Source: a virus. From it: 38,845 bases of DNA. The notes under the pieces were generated by a model. It was not told the DNA's origin and made no database searches. It saw only the letters and a list, made by a program, of their open reading frames with translations. Positions within the stretch are counted from its first letter, which is position 1. Each line of letters opens with the position of its first letter. The stretch covers positions 1 to 38,845 of the IMG/VR virus record IMGVR_UViG_3300049825_000283; one strand, written 5' to 3'. A program made the translations under genes and the position numbers. Below are positions 14,608 through 24,170 of this stretch, piece by piece.

Positions 14608-17364
14608 CTAATTGCACGATTGAGTCCTGGAGCTTATAGCGACAAAAGAATTCACGCCGCCCGTGCTTGTACAGATCGTATCCCGCACACAATCCGAACA
14701 AGCGTAAGAATCCCCAAAAACGGGCCGTGGGCTTGAGATCGCTTGGATTTGAGCTTTCGTCTTAGATTGGAATTGGACCGCTCCGCCAAATGCTGAAACA
14801 CCCATCGTGGAAACCGTTAAGTGATATTGGCCCGTTCCGGTCGGGGCGGTTCCCACGACCATGTCGTAGGCGTAGGCCGAACTGCTTAGGACAACGAGTT
14901 TCGAGTTGGCATTATTTGTGACCGTACCCACCAGGACGGAATATTCAAAAGCGGATTCCGCGTTATCGAGTGTGCCAACCGTCGTGGTGGTGAAGCTGTA
15001 GTAGCTCGGTCCTGCCAGGATACGTTTGGCGTTTAACCCGGAAGGGCTATTATCAATCGGGCTCGCCAGGGAAACCCCGTTTACCGCACGAAGAGCCATT
15101 CCTCCGTTGAAAGTTCCATCGTGATAAATCTGCATCCCGAAACCGTCATTATCGCGGTTCATGTTGATGTAGGGAGGCCCGATCATTCCGCTTCCACCGA
15201 CCTGAATGATTTGACCGGAGATCTGGCCGTTCACAAACAAAGTCGAATTTCCAGAATATGAGGGAGTTGAAATAGCCAGCTTCGATAACGTCATGGTGCT
15301 TCTAGACAAATCCCAGTAAACCCCCGACGAAGTAACGGTCGAAGCCGTCATCGAAAGACTTCCGGCAGACAGATTTGTCGCTGTCATGCTCGTCACCGTC
15401 ATGGTGCTGGTCGCATAGTCGAATAAGATCGACCGTCCCGTCATGTTCGATGTCGTCAGGGTTGTCGAGGTGTCGTACATGTTCCAGAACCCTGATCCGG
15501 CCAGCGTCCCCGTAGAGTTGTATTGAATGCTCCTATTTGACCCACCAGGAGTAGAACTTCCTCCTCCTGTTCCAGGAACGCCGCCATCGACAAAAACCCC
15601 GTTCGTACTGCTGGCGACAAGCATATGTCCAACTGTTATCGTCGAGGTTGTCCCTGCGATCTTAAAAGGCCCAATATTCGTATCCCCGGCATCTAGCGTC
15701 GGCCATCCTGCCCCAGTCAAAACGATGGATTGAGCGGTCATCGTTGAACTGAATACGCCCGTGGAAGATTGGACTCCAAACTTTGAATTAAGGCCACCTG
15801 ATCCCGTCACCGTAACGCTGGTTAATGAAGAATTGAAGGCTGTGGCAGATATGGTCGAAACAGATAGACCTTTGGCGAGATTAAAAGTCACCGTAGCGGG
15901 TTCTACGTTATAGCCTCCGCTCCCGCTTCCTCCCGTATTGTTATCAGCGGCTAAAACCATCGACATCTTCCCGTTGGAGTCTGGGCCTAGGACTTTGATA
16001 ACGGGAACTGTCCCATCGACAGAGACGATATTTGTTGAGTTCATCAAGAAATACGAACTTTGGTGCGTAATGGTAGGGCTGGAGGCAAGTTCTGTATAAC
16101 TCGAATGATTCCTTACATCGTAAAAACGAAGCGTGGATGAAGACAAAAGACTTATTCCGTAATTGGAGGCAGTTCTGACGATGACGGAGGGAACACCGTT
16201 AGCGTCAATGTATTGCATCCCTGCCGCGACAGCGGGATTAAATCCGTCCGTGCTATTGGAGAATCTAAGCCCTGACCGTTTACTCCCGCCGACATAGAAT
16301 GGGATTTCGGCAAAAGAACCAATGGACCCGTTCGAGACAAGCCGTATAAATTCATCCGCTGTTATCGCACTCCCAAGCCCTCTTACTTCCAACCCAGTCT
16401 GAGAAAGAGACGTGTTCCCTATTGTTGACGATGATCCAACGTAAAGAAAGTCAGGATACGCTGTCGCTCCGGCCTGAAGCGAAGATATGTTTTGGATGTA
16501 GTTGGTTGCTCCACCCGCTAGAGGCAATGGGCTCCCATCAGTGATCGTGATAAGGGCTGTAGCTCCACCTGTTAACGTGGCTGTAACATTGGGTCCAACG
16601 AAGTTCATTAATTGGGTCGGGCTTGAAACTTTAATCCCTTCATCGAATACCGCGAGGAATGGCGTTGCTCCGCCTCCCCCGCCTCCACACACCGCCCCGG
16701 TAGTGGTTAGTCTCCCCCCGGCGGCAGTTTGAACACATTCACCAGATGGCAGATTGGCGACAGAAAGATTCCTAATTGTCGCGCTAGATGTGATGGTGGC
16801 GGTAGACGCGCTGAATACTCCGTTATCTACGTAAACCCCATTTTGAGCATTGATTCTTAATTGGCTTTGTCCAGAAGTTGATCCCCCTCCAAGATAAGAC
16901 TGAGAATCTCCTGCAGTATTTTCAATCACGAAGAAGGCCCCTGTCTTGGCCGTCACATTCCCCTGGAAACTAGAACCAGCACTGGTCACGCTAGTACAGT
17001 TCTGCCAATTCGAGTCACAGGCGTACCAAGCTCCACCAGTTCCACCCCCAGACCTAGCCGGACCAAGGACCGCCAAACGATCTGATCCCGTAAAAGATGG
17101 CGTAGCGATCCAGACCCGGTAGAACGTTGGACTTGAAATAGAAAGAGGGCCAGCGAAAGAGTTTGTCCCAGTCCAGGTGTTTGTTCCAGAAAGAACGCCA
17201 ACCGATGAATCAATAACATTGAAATTCTGGTTTACGGCTTCTCCCCAACCTATCTCATGAACGCTCGGTTTGTAAAGATTAAGCCTCGTGGTGCTGGTCC
17301 CAGCATGAACAAACCCACCAGCCAATCCAAGCAGAATCGCTACTTTCTTTAAGAAACGCCGCAT
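14608..17364 (-). CDS. Large tail-fibre-like protein with signal peptide
   Basis: A strong AAGGAGT site precedes the ATG. Residues 1-21 form a signal peptide (MRRFLKKVAILLGLAGGF then VHA). Next is a phage-fibre-like start (TTRLNLYKPSVHEIGWGEAV). The 918 residues alternate Ser/Thr-rich beta repeats (SSTMTV-type), polyglycine hinges and one SSPT module shared with the next fibre gene. The C-terminus is Cys-containing (ACSDCVRDTIC), possibly disulfide-linked. It is probably a fibre shaft; export of such a protein is unexplained. Confidence 0.7.
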   Translation of the reverse strand: MRRFLKKVAILLGLAGGFVHAGTSTTRLNLYKPSVHEIGWGEAVNQNFNVIDSSVGVLSGTNTWTGTNSFAGPLSISSPTFYRVWIATPSFTGSDRLAVLGPARSGGGTGGAWYACDSNWQNCTSVTSAGSSFQGNVTAKTGAFFVIENTAGDSQSYLGGGSTSGQSQLRINAQNGVYVDNGVFSASTATITSSATIRNLSVANLPSGECVQTAAGGRLTTTGAVCGGGGGGATPFLAVFDEGIKVSSPTQLMNFVGPNVTATLTGGATALITITDGSPLPLAGGATNYIQNISSLQAGATAYPDFLYVGSSSTIGNTSLSQTGLEVRGLGSAITADEFIRLVSNGSIGSFAEIPFYVGGSKRSGLRFSNSTDGFNPAVAAGMQYIDANGVPSVIVRTASNYGISLLSSSTLRFYDVRNHSSYTELASSPTITHQSSYFLMNSTNIVSVDGTVPVIKVLGPDSNGKMSMVLAADNNTGGSGSGGYNVEPATVTFNLAKGLSVSTISATAFNSSLTSVTVTGSGGLNSKFGVQSSTGVFSSTMTAQSIVLTGAGWPTLDAGDTNIGPFKIAGTTSTITVGHMLVASSTNGVFVDGGVPGTGGGSSTPGGSNRSIQYNSTGTLAGSGFWNMYDTSTTLTTSNMTGRSILFDYATSTMTVTSMTATNLSAGSLSMTASTVTSSGVYWDLSRSTMTLSKLAISTPSYSGNSTLFVNGQISGQIIQVGGSGMIGPPYINMNRDNDGFGMQIYHDGTFNGGMALRAVNGVSLASPIDNSPSGLNAKRILAGPSYYSFTTTTVGTLDNAESAFEYSVLVGTVTNNANSKLVVLSSSAYAYDMVVGTAPTGTGQYHLTVSTMGVSAFGGAVQFQSKTKAQIQAISSPRPVFGDSYACSDCVRDTICTSTGGVNSFVAISSRTQSCN

Positions 17365-18062
17365 TGCGACTCCTTCATAACCGAATCCGCCTGAGTGATC
17401 TGTTTTTCAAGCAAGTGGCCGCATTGGACTTTAGGCGTACAAACCAACTGGACCCCGGATTTCTTGAACCCCGACCAAAGCGTCATTTCTTCCGAAATCT
17501 TGCCTAACGTATGATCCCCGTCTTGATGCCCATTGAAATACCGAAACCAAGGCTTCTCAACCTTCTTTAATGCATCGGCTCGCATCAGCACGCATCCCAT
17601 GCCCGTGACATCGGCCAAGAATGGTTCTTGTCCCGCACATTGCGCTACGGCTGGTTTGTAGAACAACCGCTGGCGATTGCCTTCCATGAACCCCTTCGCC
17701 TCAAGCGTTTTCGCGTAAGGCTCCATCTGTTCTGACCATTCGGTGTAGTTACCGACGACGGGATAGTGCGGATACTTCTTGCGGTAGTAGACGCCCGTTG
17801 CCACATCCGCCAGACAATCTAGGAGCATCTCAATGGTTTTGGGCGGGTGCGTCATATCGCAATCCAGCCACAACAGGTAATCAGCCTTCTCGATATCGAT
17901 AGCCCTGGTTGCCAGCTCGTTACGGCATAGGTCTAAAGGGACGTCCGTCCGGACAATTGTTTTTACCTCTAGGCCATTTGGAATCTCTAGTTTGCAGTAG
18001 GATTCAAAGAACGCGCGAGGAACGCGGTCCCAGGAACAGGGGATGCAGATGACGAGTTTCAT
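17349..18062 (-). CDS. GT-A-fold glycosyltransferase
   Basis: The 237-residue protein has the start of a nucleotide-sugar transferase (MKLVICIPCSWDR), an R-N-E-L/A stretch and DYLLWLDCDM with a DxD-type Asp67/Asp69. A later block has a Gly-rich DVTGMGCVLM strand and a final CGHL. Its 3' end overlaps the fibre gene by 16 bases. It may decorate virion proteins or host glycans. Similar genes occur next to tail genes in other phages, but the acceptor here is unknown. Confidence 0.75.
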   Translation of the reverse strand: MKLVICIPCSWDRVPRAFFESYCKLEIPNGLEVKTIVRTDVPLDLCRNELATRAIDIEKADYLLWLDCDMTHPPKTIEMLLDCLADVATGVYYRKKYPHYPVVGNYTEWSEQMEPYAKTLEAKGFMEGNRQRLFYKPAVAQCAGQEPFLADVTGMGCVLMRADALKKVEKPWFRYFNGHQDGDHTLGKISEEMTLWSGFKKSGVQLVCTPKVQCGHLLEKQITQADSVMKESQCGVS

Positions 18063-18985
18063 TCGAGAGCCTTATATAGACCATAAGCCCCGCCAGTCGC
18101 CAAACCACCATATCCCAATACTTTCGCCGTAGTCTTTGCCGCAGAAACAATCTTCCCAGGGATCTTTCTTATGTTCTTAGAAAGGCCATAAACCTTGTTT
18201 AGTTCTGCCCTTCCTGGGACAACCGCCTCGTGTAAAGAAGAAACTCTAGATTTAAGATCAGAAAGGTCTGCATATAAGGGATCTCCCGAGAGCCCCTCCC
18301 TTTCCATCCTCGTTATCTTGGTCGAAAGTATTCGCTTGTAGTCATTTAATTCCTGCGGGTTTAGCTTTATGTTCTTCGGGTCAGAAGCAAAAGCCTTTAA
18401 GCGAGAATCCGCAAAGTTGTAGAAAGAAGCTGGATCATCTGGGTACTTTAACGGCGTCGAAGTTGGTAAGGGTTCTGCTGGGAGTTCCGGCTTAGGTCTT
18501 GGGAATTTCCCTCCCCTAGGATTAGAAAGACTTGATGGGTACTGATAAGGATTTTCAAACTTTGCAGACCCGGCGAGTTCTGGAGGTCTACGAGAAATCC
18601 CGGCATCCTTTAGCCCCGCTCTCATTTCTTGACCAATAGCTCTGGGTGATTTAAACAAGGCTTGGCTTAATTTTGACCCAACCGCATCCTCGGCTCCAGC
18701 TCCTCCAACAGACATAGAGAGAACATCGGGGATCATGGCGACGGCAGTCCCCGTGGCGGCAGGAATTTTTGGAGACTTGAGAAATTCTGGGGTATGCGGA
18801 GAAGACTGAAGTTCCCCGCCTTTCTCCGCTATGTAATCCCCTGCTTTTTGGAAATACCCTGGAATCTTTTTTAATCCCTCTAGATAAGGATCGGCCGGAG
18901 GCGGCCCATAGGATTTTGGCTCATCCAAATACTTTATTTTGGAAGCTTGGGGGGAAGGAGAGTCGTCTATATAGCGGATAGCCAT
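18059..18985 (-). CDS. Putative ejection/internal virion protein
   Basis: The 308 residues start with MAIRYIDDSPSP, are Pro-rich, and have a hydrophobic stretch near residues 75-100 (ATGTAVAMIPDVLSMSVGG) and an Ala/Gly-rich end (LGYGGLATGGAYGLYKAL). Such sequences resemble phage proteins that are ejected with the DNA and cross membranes. Position between ejection-type genes and the glycosyltransferase fits. No specific family is recognised. Confidence 0.5.
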   Translation of the reverse strand: MAIRYIDDSPSPQASKIKYLDEPKSYGPPPADPYLEGLKKIPGYFQKAGDYIAEKGGELQSSPHTPEFLKSPKIPAATGTAVAMIPDVLSMSVGGAGAEDAVGSKLSQALFKSPRAIGQEMRAGLKDAGISRRPPELAGSAKFENPYQYPSSLSNPRGGKFPRPKPELPAEPLPTSTPLKYPDDPASFYNFADSRLKAFASDPKNIKLNPQELNDYKRILSTKITRMEREGLSGDPLYADLSDLKSRVSSLHEAVVPGRAELNKVYGLSKNIRKIPGKIVSAAKTTAKVLGYGGLATGGAYGLYKALE

Positions 18986-20025
18986 TATTCGATGACCGCC
19001 CGTTTCCCAGCAATAATCGCCGGACCTTTGTACCCGGACGCTTCCGCTTCTTCTGGAGAATTGAATTGTCTTGGACCTGATTGAGGCGTTGTCGAAGGTT
19101 GAATCTTGTTTTGGAGCATCCCTCTTAGTGGAGCCCCGGCAGGGCCAAGAAGATTCGCCGCCTGAAGTAGATCAACCTTGCCGGTGAAGTAGTCCTTTAG
19201 CAACGATCTCTTTTGCTCAAGAGATGCGGCGTTATCCGTAGCTCTTGGGAAAAATGCGCCGAAGACGACTTGTTTCTCTTGTCCTGTTAAATTCTTACCG
19301 CCGAAAGTGAAAGCCGCCAATCTGAGAGAGTTCTCAACTTGTTTTGATTCCGGGTCTAGGATACTGCCTATCGGCGTGGCCTGGGCTCTGGCCGCAATTG
19401 GCCCTTTGTTCTTGTAGGAATCGAACAACTTGTCGATGTTCCCCGCTTGACTCTGCATTAAGGCAACGTCACTAATGGCTTGCTCATTCCCCTGCTTCAA
19501 AACTGGAGTTCCTGACCCACGCGATGCGGTGGGAGCAAGACCCCTCCCAGGAGTGAACTGCAATGGTTGGCCAGTCCCTGGATCAGCATAGGGAGAAAGC
19601 GTCGGGCTAACAGCCTTAGGAAGAATCGGCTGATCGCTATTGGCGTTAGGCAATGGGATGGTTGAGATAGTCCCAGGACCGCCGCCCTCATCATCTGGGC
19701 TATACACGAGCCCTTGGCCGCCTTGCGTTCCAAACAACTGAGTTGCACGATGACGGGCTTCTTTCTTGGCCTTCTGAAGCGCAATCAAATTCCCTATGTT
19801 TTTATCCTGGAGTGCCCCCGTCTCTCCAGTCAATTTAAGAATCCCTTCTTCAAGCGGGAGCCCACCAAGAGCATCGCCAAGCGACTGTTTTTCAAGCTGA
19901 CGTTTTCTGTATGTTTCAAGCCCTTTATCAATGCCTGTGACCGCATTAGCCGCTGTCTCAGCGTCCCTATATCCACGGCTTGGCTGTCCATAGGCTTCCG
20001 CCAACATCGTGTATAAATCGCTCAT
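18985..20025 (-). CDS. Putative internal virion protein
   Basis: A 346-residue hydrophilic protein. The N-terminal part is helical and Gln/Ala/Lys-rich (MLAEAYGQPSRGYRDAETAA); the middle is Pro/Gly-rich and unstructured; the C-terminal part, about residues 190-300, is helical (SLRLAAFTFGGKNLTGQEKQ). This profile matches DNA-ejection proteins of short-tailed phages, as does the position between smaller ejection-type genes. The role is inferred. Confidence 0.5.
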   Translation of the reverse strand: MSDLYTMLAEAYGQPSRGYRDAETAANAVTGIDKGLETYRKRQLEKQSLGDALGGLPLEEGILKLTGETGALQDKNIGNLIALQKAKKEARHRATQLFGTQGGQGLVYSPDDEGGGPGTISTIPLPNANSDQPILPKAVSPTLSPYADPGTGQPLQFTPGRGLAPTASRGSGTPVLKQGNEQAISDVALMQSQAGNIDKLFDSYKNKGPIAARAQATPIGSILDPESKQVENSLRLAAFTFGGKNLTGQEKQVVFGAFFPRATDNAASLEQKRSLLKDYFTGKVDLLQAANLLGPAGAPLRGMLQNKIQPSTTPQSGPRQFNSPEEAEASGYKGPAIIAGKRAVIE

Positions 20026-20528
20026 TAGAGTCCGTACCTCCCAGGTCCCGTCTGACTGTTGTTGAATAGCGAAAGACTCGAAGGCAAGCTATTGCTTGCT
20101 CCGCTTGTCCCCATGCTGTTGTAGAGAGATTTAGCCCCACCCGCTAACGCAGGCATCGCTGGCGCAAAAGCTCCGATCCCTCCAAGAACTTCCTGTAACG
20201 TAGAGGGTTTGTTTGCACCACCGATCATCTTGGCTAAAGCCATCTTGCGCTGATGATCCCGGACAGCAAGTTGGTCTTTGTAGCTGGCATTTCCTAAGAC
20301 CCCGTACAGCGAGTCTTCAATCCCGCGCTGGCCTTGGGCTTGCGCCTGTCCAAACTGCTGATCGAAATAGGGGGAAGCCGGGCGACCCGTGGCAGAAGCT
20401 CCAGCATTGAAACGATTGCGGATCATGCTGGCCGAATCGTTCAATCGCCCGGACGTTTGGCCGCCGATCCCCGCGAGAGGGTCTTTCAGCATTGAATTTA
20501 GATTTACGCCAGACGCTAGAAGTGCCAT
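20025..20528 (-). CDS. Small ejection-type protein, paralogue of its neighbour
   Basis: I start at MALLASG after GGAGGACTAAGCTA; a longer frame upstream has no ribosome site. The 167 residues contain HQRKMALAKMIGGANKPSTL, closely matching the block in the next gene upstream, then a Gly/Ala-rich hydrophobic region. The start overlaps the previous stop by one base (TAATG). It likely takes part in DNA ejection or the tail tip, by analogy. Confidence 0.55.
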   Translation of the reverse strand: MALLASGVNLNSMLKDPLAGIGGQTSGRLNDSASMIRNRFNAGASATGRPASPYFDQQFGQAQAQGQRGIEDSLYGVLGNASYKDQLAVRDHQRKMALAKMIGGANKPSTLQEVLGGIGAFAPAMPALAGGAKSLYNSMGTSGASNSLPSSLSLFNNSQTGPGRYGL

Positions 20529-20974
20529 TAGCTTAGTCCTCCGAGTAACCCACCGCCAACTGCTCCGATCCCTGCTCCCCATGGTCCAAATGCCGCCCCA
20601 GCTCCACCTAATGAACCTGCCCCACCAAGAACCCCGGAAAGTTTGCTCGGCTTATTCTTTGCCCCAATCAACTTCGCCAAATCAACCTGCCGCTGGTAAT
20701 CCTGGCTCGACCCAAAGTCCTCCGCAGGAACACCGCCCAATGCTTCCGACAAAGACTGATCGACTCCCGCGATATCGCCAAGCTGTTGCGTATCAAGACC
20801 CGTCAGGCTGTAGTTGGCAACGCCAGACCCAAGCCGACCACCAGCCGCTTGAGAACTAATCAATTTGCGTCTTTTATTCGCATAGTTTTGATCTATGCCC
20901 ATAGTGGCCGTATCAGCTTGTCGGCTGAGGACGTCTTGCAAAGTCTGAGGTGCGCCTGAATCAAATAATCCCAT
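20528..20974 (-). CDS. Small ejection-type protein with glycine-rich tail
   Basis: I start at MGLFDSG after TAGGAGAAACT. The 148 residues have a helical first two thirds with YQRQVDLAKLIGAKNKPSKL, then a very Gly/Ala-rich end (LGGAGSLGGAGAAFGPWGAG) that may insert into membranes. The next gene downstream has a matching block, so the pair looks like a tandem duplication. It sits where T7-like phages keep ejection proteins. Confidence 0.55.
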   Translation of the reverse strand: MGLFDSGAPQTLQDVLSRQADTATMGIDQNYANKRRKLISSQAAGGRLGSGVANYSLTGLDTQQLGDIAGVDQSLSEALGGVPAEDFGSSQDYQRQVDLAKLIGAKNKPSKLSGVLGGAGSLGGAGAAFGPWGAGIGAVGGGLLGGLS

Positions 20975-20982
20975 AGTTTCTC

Positions 20983-21231
20983 CTAAGCCGCCGTCCATGC
21001 GATGTAGTAAAGAACACCGTTTATTTTTGAATACAGACGCGGAGGACTCACGCCTTTATCGACGACATATGTACCTTCCTTCAAATTCCCTAAAACTGGC
21101 GGAGTGCTCCGAGCAGGTGGCATATGGCCTTCTATTGCATAACGAAAAGCCGCCTGAACGTCTGTGAATGTTCCCGCCTCATCATTAAAAACACTGTTTT
21201 TAAGCATGGGAGGACGAGTCTTAACGGTCAT
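20983..21231 (-). CDS. Hypothetical tail-region protein
   Basis: An 82-residue protein overlapping the large propeller protein's stop by four bases. It ends with a beta-rich segment (PPRLYSKINGVLYYIAWT) that resembles the end of small tail-associated proteins. No family is recognised. Confidence 0.6.
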   Translation of the reverse strand: MTVKTRPPMLKNSVFNDEAGTFTDVQAAFRYAIEGHMPPARSTPPVLGNLKEGTYVVDKGVSPPRLYSKINGVLYYIAWTAA

Positions 21232-23951
21232 AGAATTGATCCTCTCTGGGGGCTGGTACGGTGATACTCGGTAATGCTGTCAACGCTGAAAGGTTGGTCC
21301 GCCGCGTTGATCCGAACCCGAAACCGCACCTGATCCCGCATATACGAGATGTTCAATCGCTTAGTGAAGCTCAACGATTCTCCTGTTTCCCTGGTCAAAT
21401 CAATGCTCTTGTCGGTCCAGTTCAGGCCGCTATCAACGGAGTACCCGACCGTTAAGTTGTAAGGCCCCGATCTGTCCGTTTGAACCAGAAGCTCCCTGCC
21501 CTTCAGGAAGAAATTGTCCTCCGAGAAATCTTTGGTTTCGTAATAAGAATCCATCGCTGATCCATTCTTGGAATACCCAGTTTCTAGCTGATAGAGAGAG
21601 CCATCAACGCTGGAACCTGCGATGAAGATGTCTTGAAATCGGCAGAAGGTAAGAAGTGCGAAGTCTTTGGTATGCCAGGGACTATCGAACGTGGACTTCC
21701 CACGGACGATCACGATATCGTTATTGTCTGCCGATAGTGTCGCCGCCGACAACCAGTACCGATTAAGCCAGACAAAAGATGCGACGTTCTGCAAAACAGA
21801 AGCCCCTGAAGACGACGACAGAACCCAGTTTACCGTGAACCCTTCGACAGTCGGGTGCTGTTCGTTCGGGTTTTCTTGTGAAAACTCTATCTTGATCTGA
21901 ATAAATGTATTTGTGATGGCTGTGCTAGGAACAGCTCCGGGTGCGATTTCCGTCCATGATTCCGCTGAAACCCCGCCGCTAGTGGACGCCGCCCGGAAAT
22001 AGACACGAATTGTATGCCCTCCACGATCCATCGGAACCTGGATTGCCGCCCACTGAAGGATATTCCCTCCTGTATCGTGAATTTCAGAAAGATACGTTCC
22101 CCCCACATAGACTTTATCAATGAGGGGAGTACTGACTCCCGTAGATGAGTAAAGGTACGCTCCCCATCTCAGATACCGTTTAACGGTGGAAGTGATTTCC
22201 TGTCCGCTTGTAAGGTTAACCTCGGCATCCCATGTTGACCCGTCAGAGGAGGATTGGGTGAAGAACTGGTACGCTTCCCCGTTCGCCTCAATAAAAGCAA
22301 TCAGAGTCCCGTAAGTCCTAGGAACAAATCCGTAATCTAATGCCCTGGAAGTAAACTTACCGTCTGGCTCATACCCCGCCGAATACACTTCTATCTCTGT
22401 GCATACAATTCTCGACCCGTTGTAAGAATGGAAGAATAACCGTACATATCGAGCAGATACCGTCGTAAAATCCTTCGTATAGGTGGTTGCTGAAAAATCG
22501 GTCGTCCCATCAGGAAAAAGTTCTGATCCTGCATCCGTCCACGAAGAACCATCCGTAGAAACCTGGAATCCCGTGTTATCCATCCTCCCTGTTGCGAAAG
22601 GAGCCACGTGAGAAAGAGCTAAGTCCTTTGCAACCATTCGCCCAATCGACATCACAGACCCCAGATCAATTCTGAACTCGCACGAAACGAAGGACCCCCC
22701 TCCTACTAATAAGCCAACCTGATTGGACGTGTTCCCGTCAGTAAAATAAGTGGTTGATCCAATAACAGAACTTCCTGCGCCACTAGCACTGGCTGTCTTC
22801 CCGACAGAAATAAGCGACCCTGGGCTCCCAGAAGTAACCAAATCAAGCTCAAGGAATCCCGCCGATCCTGCTCCCGAAATCGCTACAACATCATCTTTCG
22901 TCCCAGCATTAAAATCGGTTTCCGTATCGTCAGCAGGAGCTAAGGTGAGGTTGTCTCCTGTGGTTAAATTGGCAGGAACCGTCCCTGTGTCAAAATCCGC
23001 TTCCTCGGACACATTCCAGAATTTTGAGCTTAACAGCGGCTGTTGGAGGTTCCTGAAAGAAAACACCCCGTCTTCCGTAGACCCCGTATCAATGATGTCT
23101 GAGATACGAGTCGCATCTTCCCCGTCGAACGTATAGAGCCCATCCACTCCAATAAAGTGAACGAGGTTGTCGTTGATCTGAATGGATTCCTGGAAGCGCG
23201 TTCCAGTTGAAGATCGGGTCTTCGTGCGAGTGTAGGTGTCTTCGTCGTACCCCGTAATGCGCCAAATGGAATACTGTTTGGAACAAAACAGAAAACCTCG
23301 ATAAACGAATATCCCTGTCCCCTGGTCGGCATCTCCCTCGGATATCTGAAGTTCGTTATCCGCTGGCCACGCGGAAGCGTTGTCTGGGGCTATTTCCGTT
23401 CCTGAAGAATCAGCCAAAGCAGAAAAACGGCAAGAAGATAAGTCGCTTGCGATCCCGTAAATCCATACTCGTTCGTCGTGGTATTCAATGTATTTCCCGG
23501 TCGGAACATCGGGGGTCAGTCCCGATCCATTTAACTGGACATAGTTCGTTCCATCCCATGTGGCCACGTCATCTGATCCATTCGTAAACCAAACCTTGTC
23601 TCGAATGACCTTCGCTCGAAGCTGGAAGAAGGCCGAAAGCCCAGACTTGATTACCGTGTAATTCACGTAATCAGTTGTCCACCAAATAGATTCGTTGTTG
23701 GAGACGATCAACTGGCTTGATCCATCGGATGTCTTAAAGAAATTTAAAAGAAGCGTAGCGGGGCCGGACGGGATATCGCCTAGTTTGGTGTATCCATTCG
23801 CCGTGACAATGGACCCAGGTTTCTCGTCCATCCAGACGTTCTGGTTCCTGGGGGAATGACCATCGGGCAAACGCGCAGGGGAGGCCGCAGTGTTCAGCGT
23901 CCCCCACTTATCAATCACGAACTGTTTAGCGTCTTCTAATACCGCTGTCAT
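21228..23951 (-). CDS. Large tail protein: beta-propeller plus discoidin-like domain
   Basis: The 907 residues start with an acidic N-terminus. Residues about 40-290 are repeated WTTD/VWFTNG/WIYG blades typical of beta-propeller tail proteins in short-tailed phages. Residues about 385-526 read like an F5/8-type C (discoidin) carbohydrate-binding domain, with FTDGNTSN and SARYVRL. Beta-rich modules follow. It probably plugs or stabilises the tail tube and may contact sugars. No signal peptide is present. Confidence 0.7.
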   Translation of the reverse strand: MTAVLEDAKQFVIDKWGTLNTAASPARLPDGHSPRNQNVWMDEKPGSIVTANGYTKLGDIPSGPATLLLNFFKTSDGSSQLIVSNNESIWWTTDYVNYTVIKSGLSAFFQLRAKVIRDKVWFTNGSDDVATWDGTNYVQLNGSGLTPDVPTGKYIEYHDERVWIYGIASDLSSCRFSALADSSGTEIAPDNASAWPADNELQISEGDADQGTGIFVYRGFLFCSKQYSIWRITGYDEDTYTRTKTRSSTGTRFQESIQINDNLVHFIGVDGLYTFDGEDATRISDIIDTGSTEDGVFSFRNLQQPLLSSKFWNVSEEADFDTGTVPANLTTGDNLTLAPADDTETDFNAGTKDDVVAISGAGSAGFLELDLVTSGSPGSLISVGKTASASGAGSSVIGSTTYFTDGNTSNQVGLLVGGGSFVSCEFRIDLGSVMSIGRMVAKDLALSHVAPFATGRMDNTGFQVSTDGSSWTDAGSELFPDGTTDFSATTYTKDFTTVSARYVRLFFHSYNGSRIVCTEIEVYSAGYEPDGKFTSRALDYGFVPRTYGTLIAFIEANGEAYQFFTQSSSDGSTWDAEVNLTSGQEITSTVKRYLRWGAYLYSSTGVSTPLIDKVYVGGTYLSEIHDTGGNILQWAAIQVPMDRGGHTIRVYFRAASTSGGVSAESWTEIAPGAVPSTAITNTFIQIKIEFSQENPNEQHPTVEGFTVNWVLSSSSGASVLQNVASFVWLNRYWLSAATLSADNNDIVIVRGKSTFDSPWHTKDFALLTFCRFQDIFIAGSSVDGSLYQLETGYSKNGSAMDSYYETKDFSEDNFFLKGRELLVQTDRSGPYNLTVGYSVDSGLNWTDKSIDLTRETGESLSFTKRLNISYMRDQVRFRVRINAADQPFSVDSITEYHRTSPQRGSIL

Positions 23952-24170
23952 CTAGGGTTCATCCACATTCGTCCACGCCGTGTTCGAGTTAATTTCAATG
24001 ACTGTTTCTTCTCCACCCCAAGGGATGTCTCCCCATCCACCATCGCCCCATCCAACGGATTCGACAGTAAACGATCCGCCGTCCCCGACATTGCGGAAAT
24101 CAACGCCAGTGTCTTCTTCAACCGAAGAAAACGAACCAGAAGATTCAATGATGTTCGTGAAATCGCTCAA
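23952..24170 (-). CDS. Hypothetical protein
   Basis: A 72-residue acidic protein, Gly/Ser/Trp-rich in its middle (VGWGDGGWGDIPWGGEE), that overlaps the adaptor gene's stop by ATGA. The composition suggests a flexible or tail-surface peptide. The alternative frame on the same strand that would run to 24148 is basic and less credible. Confidence 0.55.
   Translation of the reverse strand: MSDFTNIIESSGSFSSVEEDTGVDFRNVGDGGSFTVESVGWGDGGWGDIPWGGEETVIEINSNTAWTNVDEP

Noticed and set aside
23948-24148. Alternative 66-residue frame on the minus strand between adaptor and propeller genes
   Set aside because: The neighbouring frame (23952-24170) has the ATGA overlap typical of this operon; the alternative is basic and would overlap the next start.
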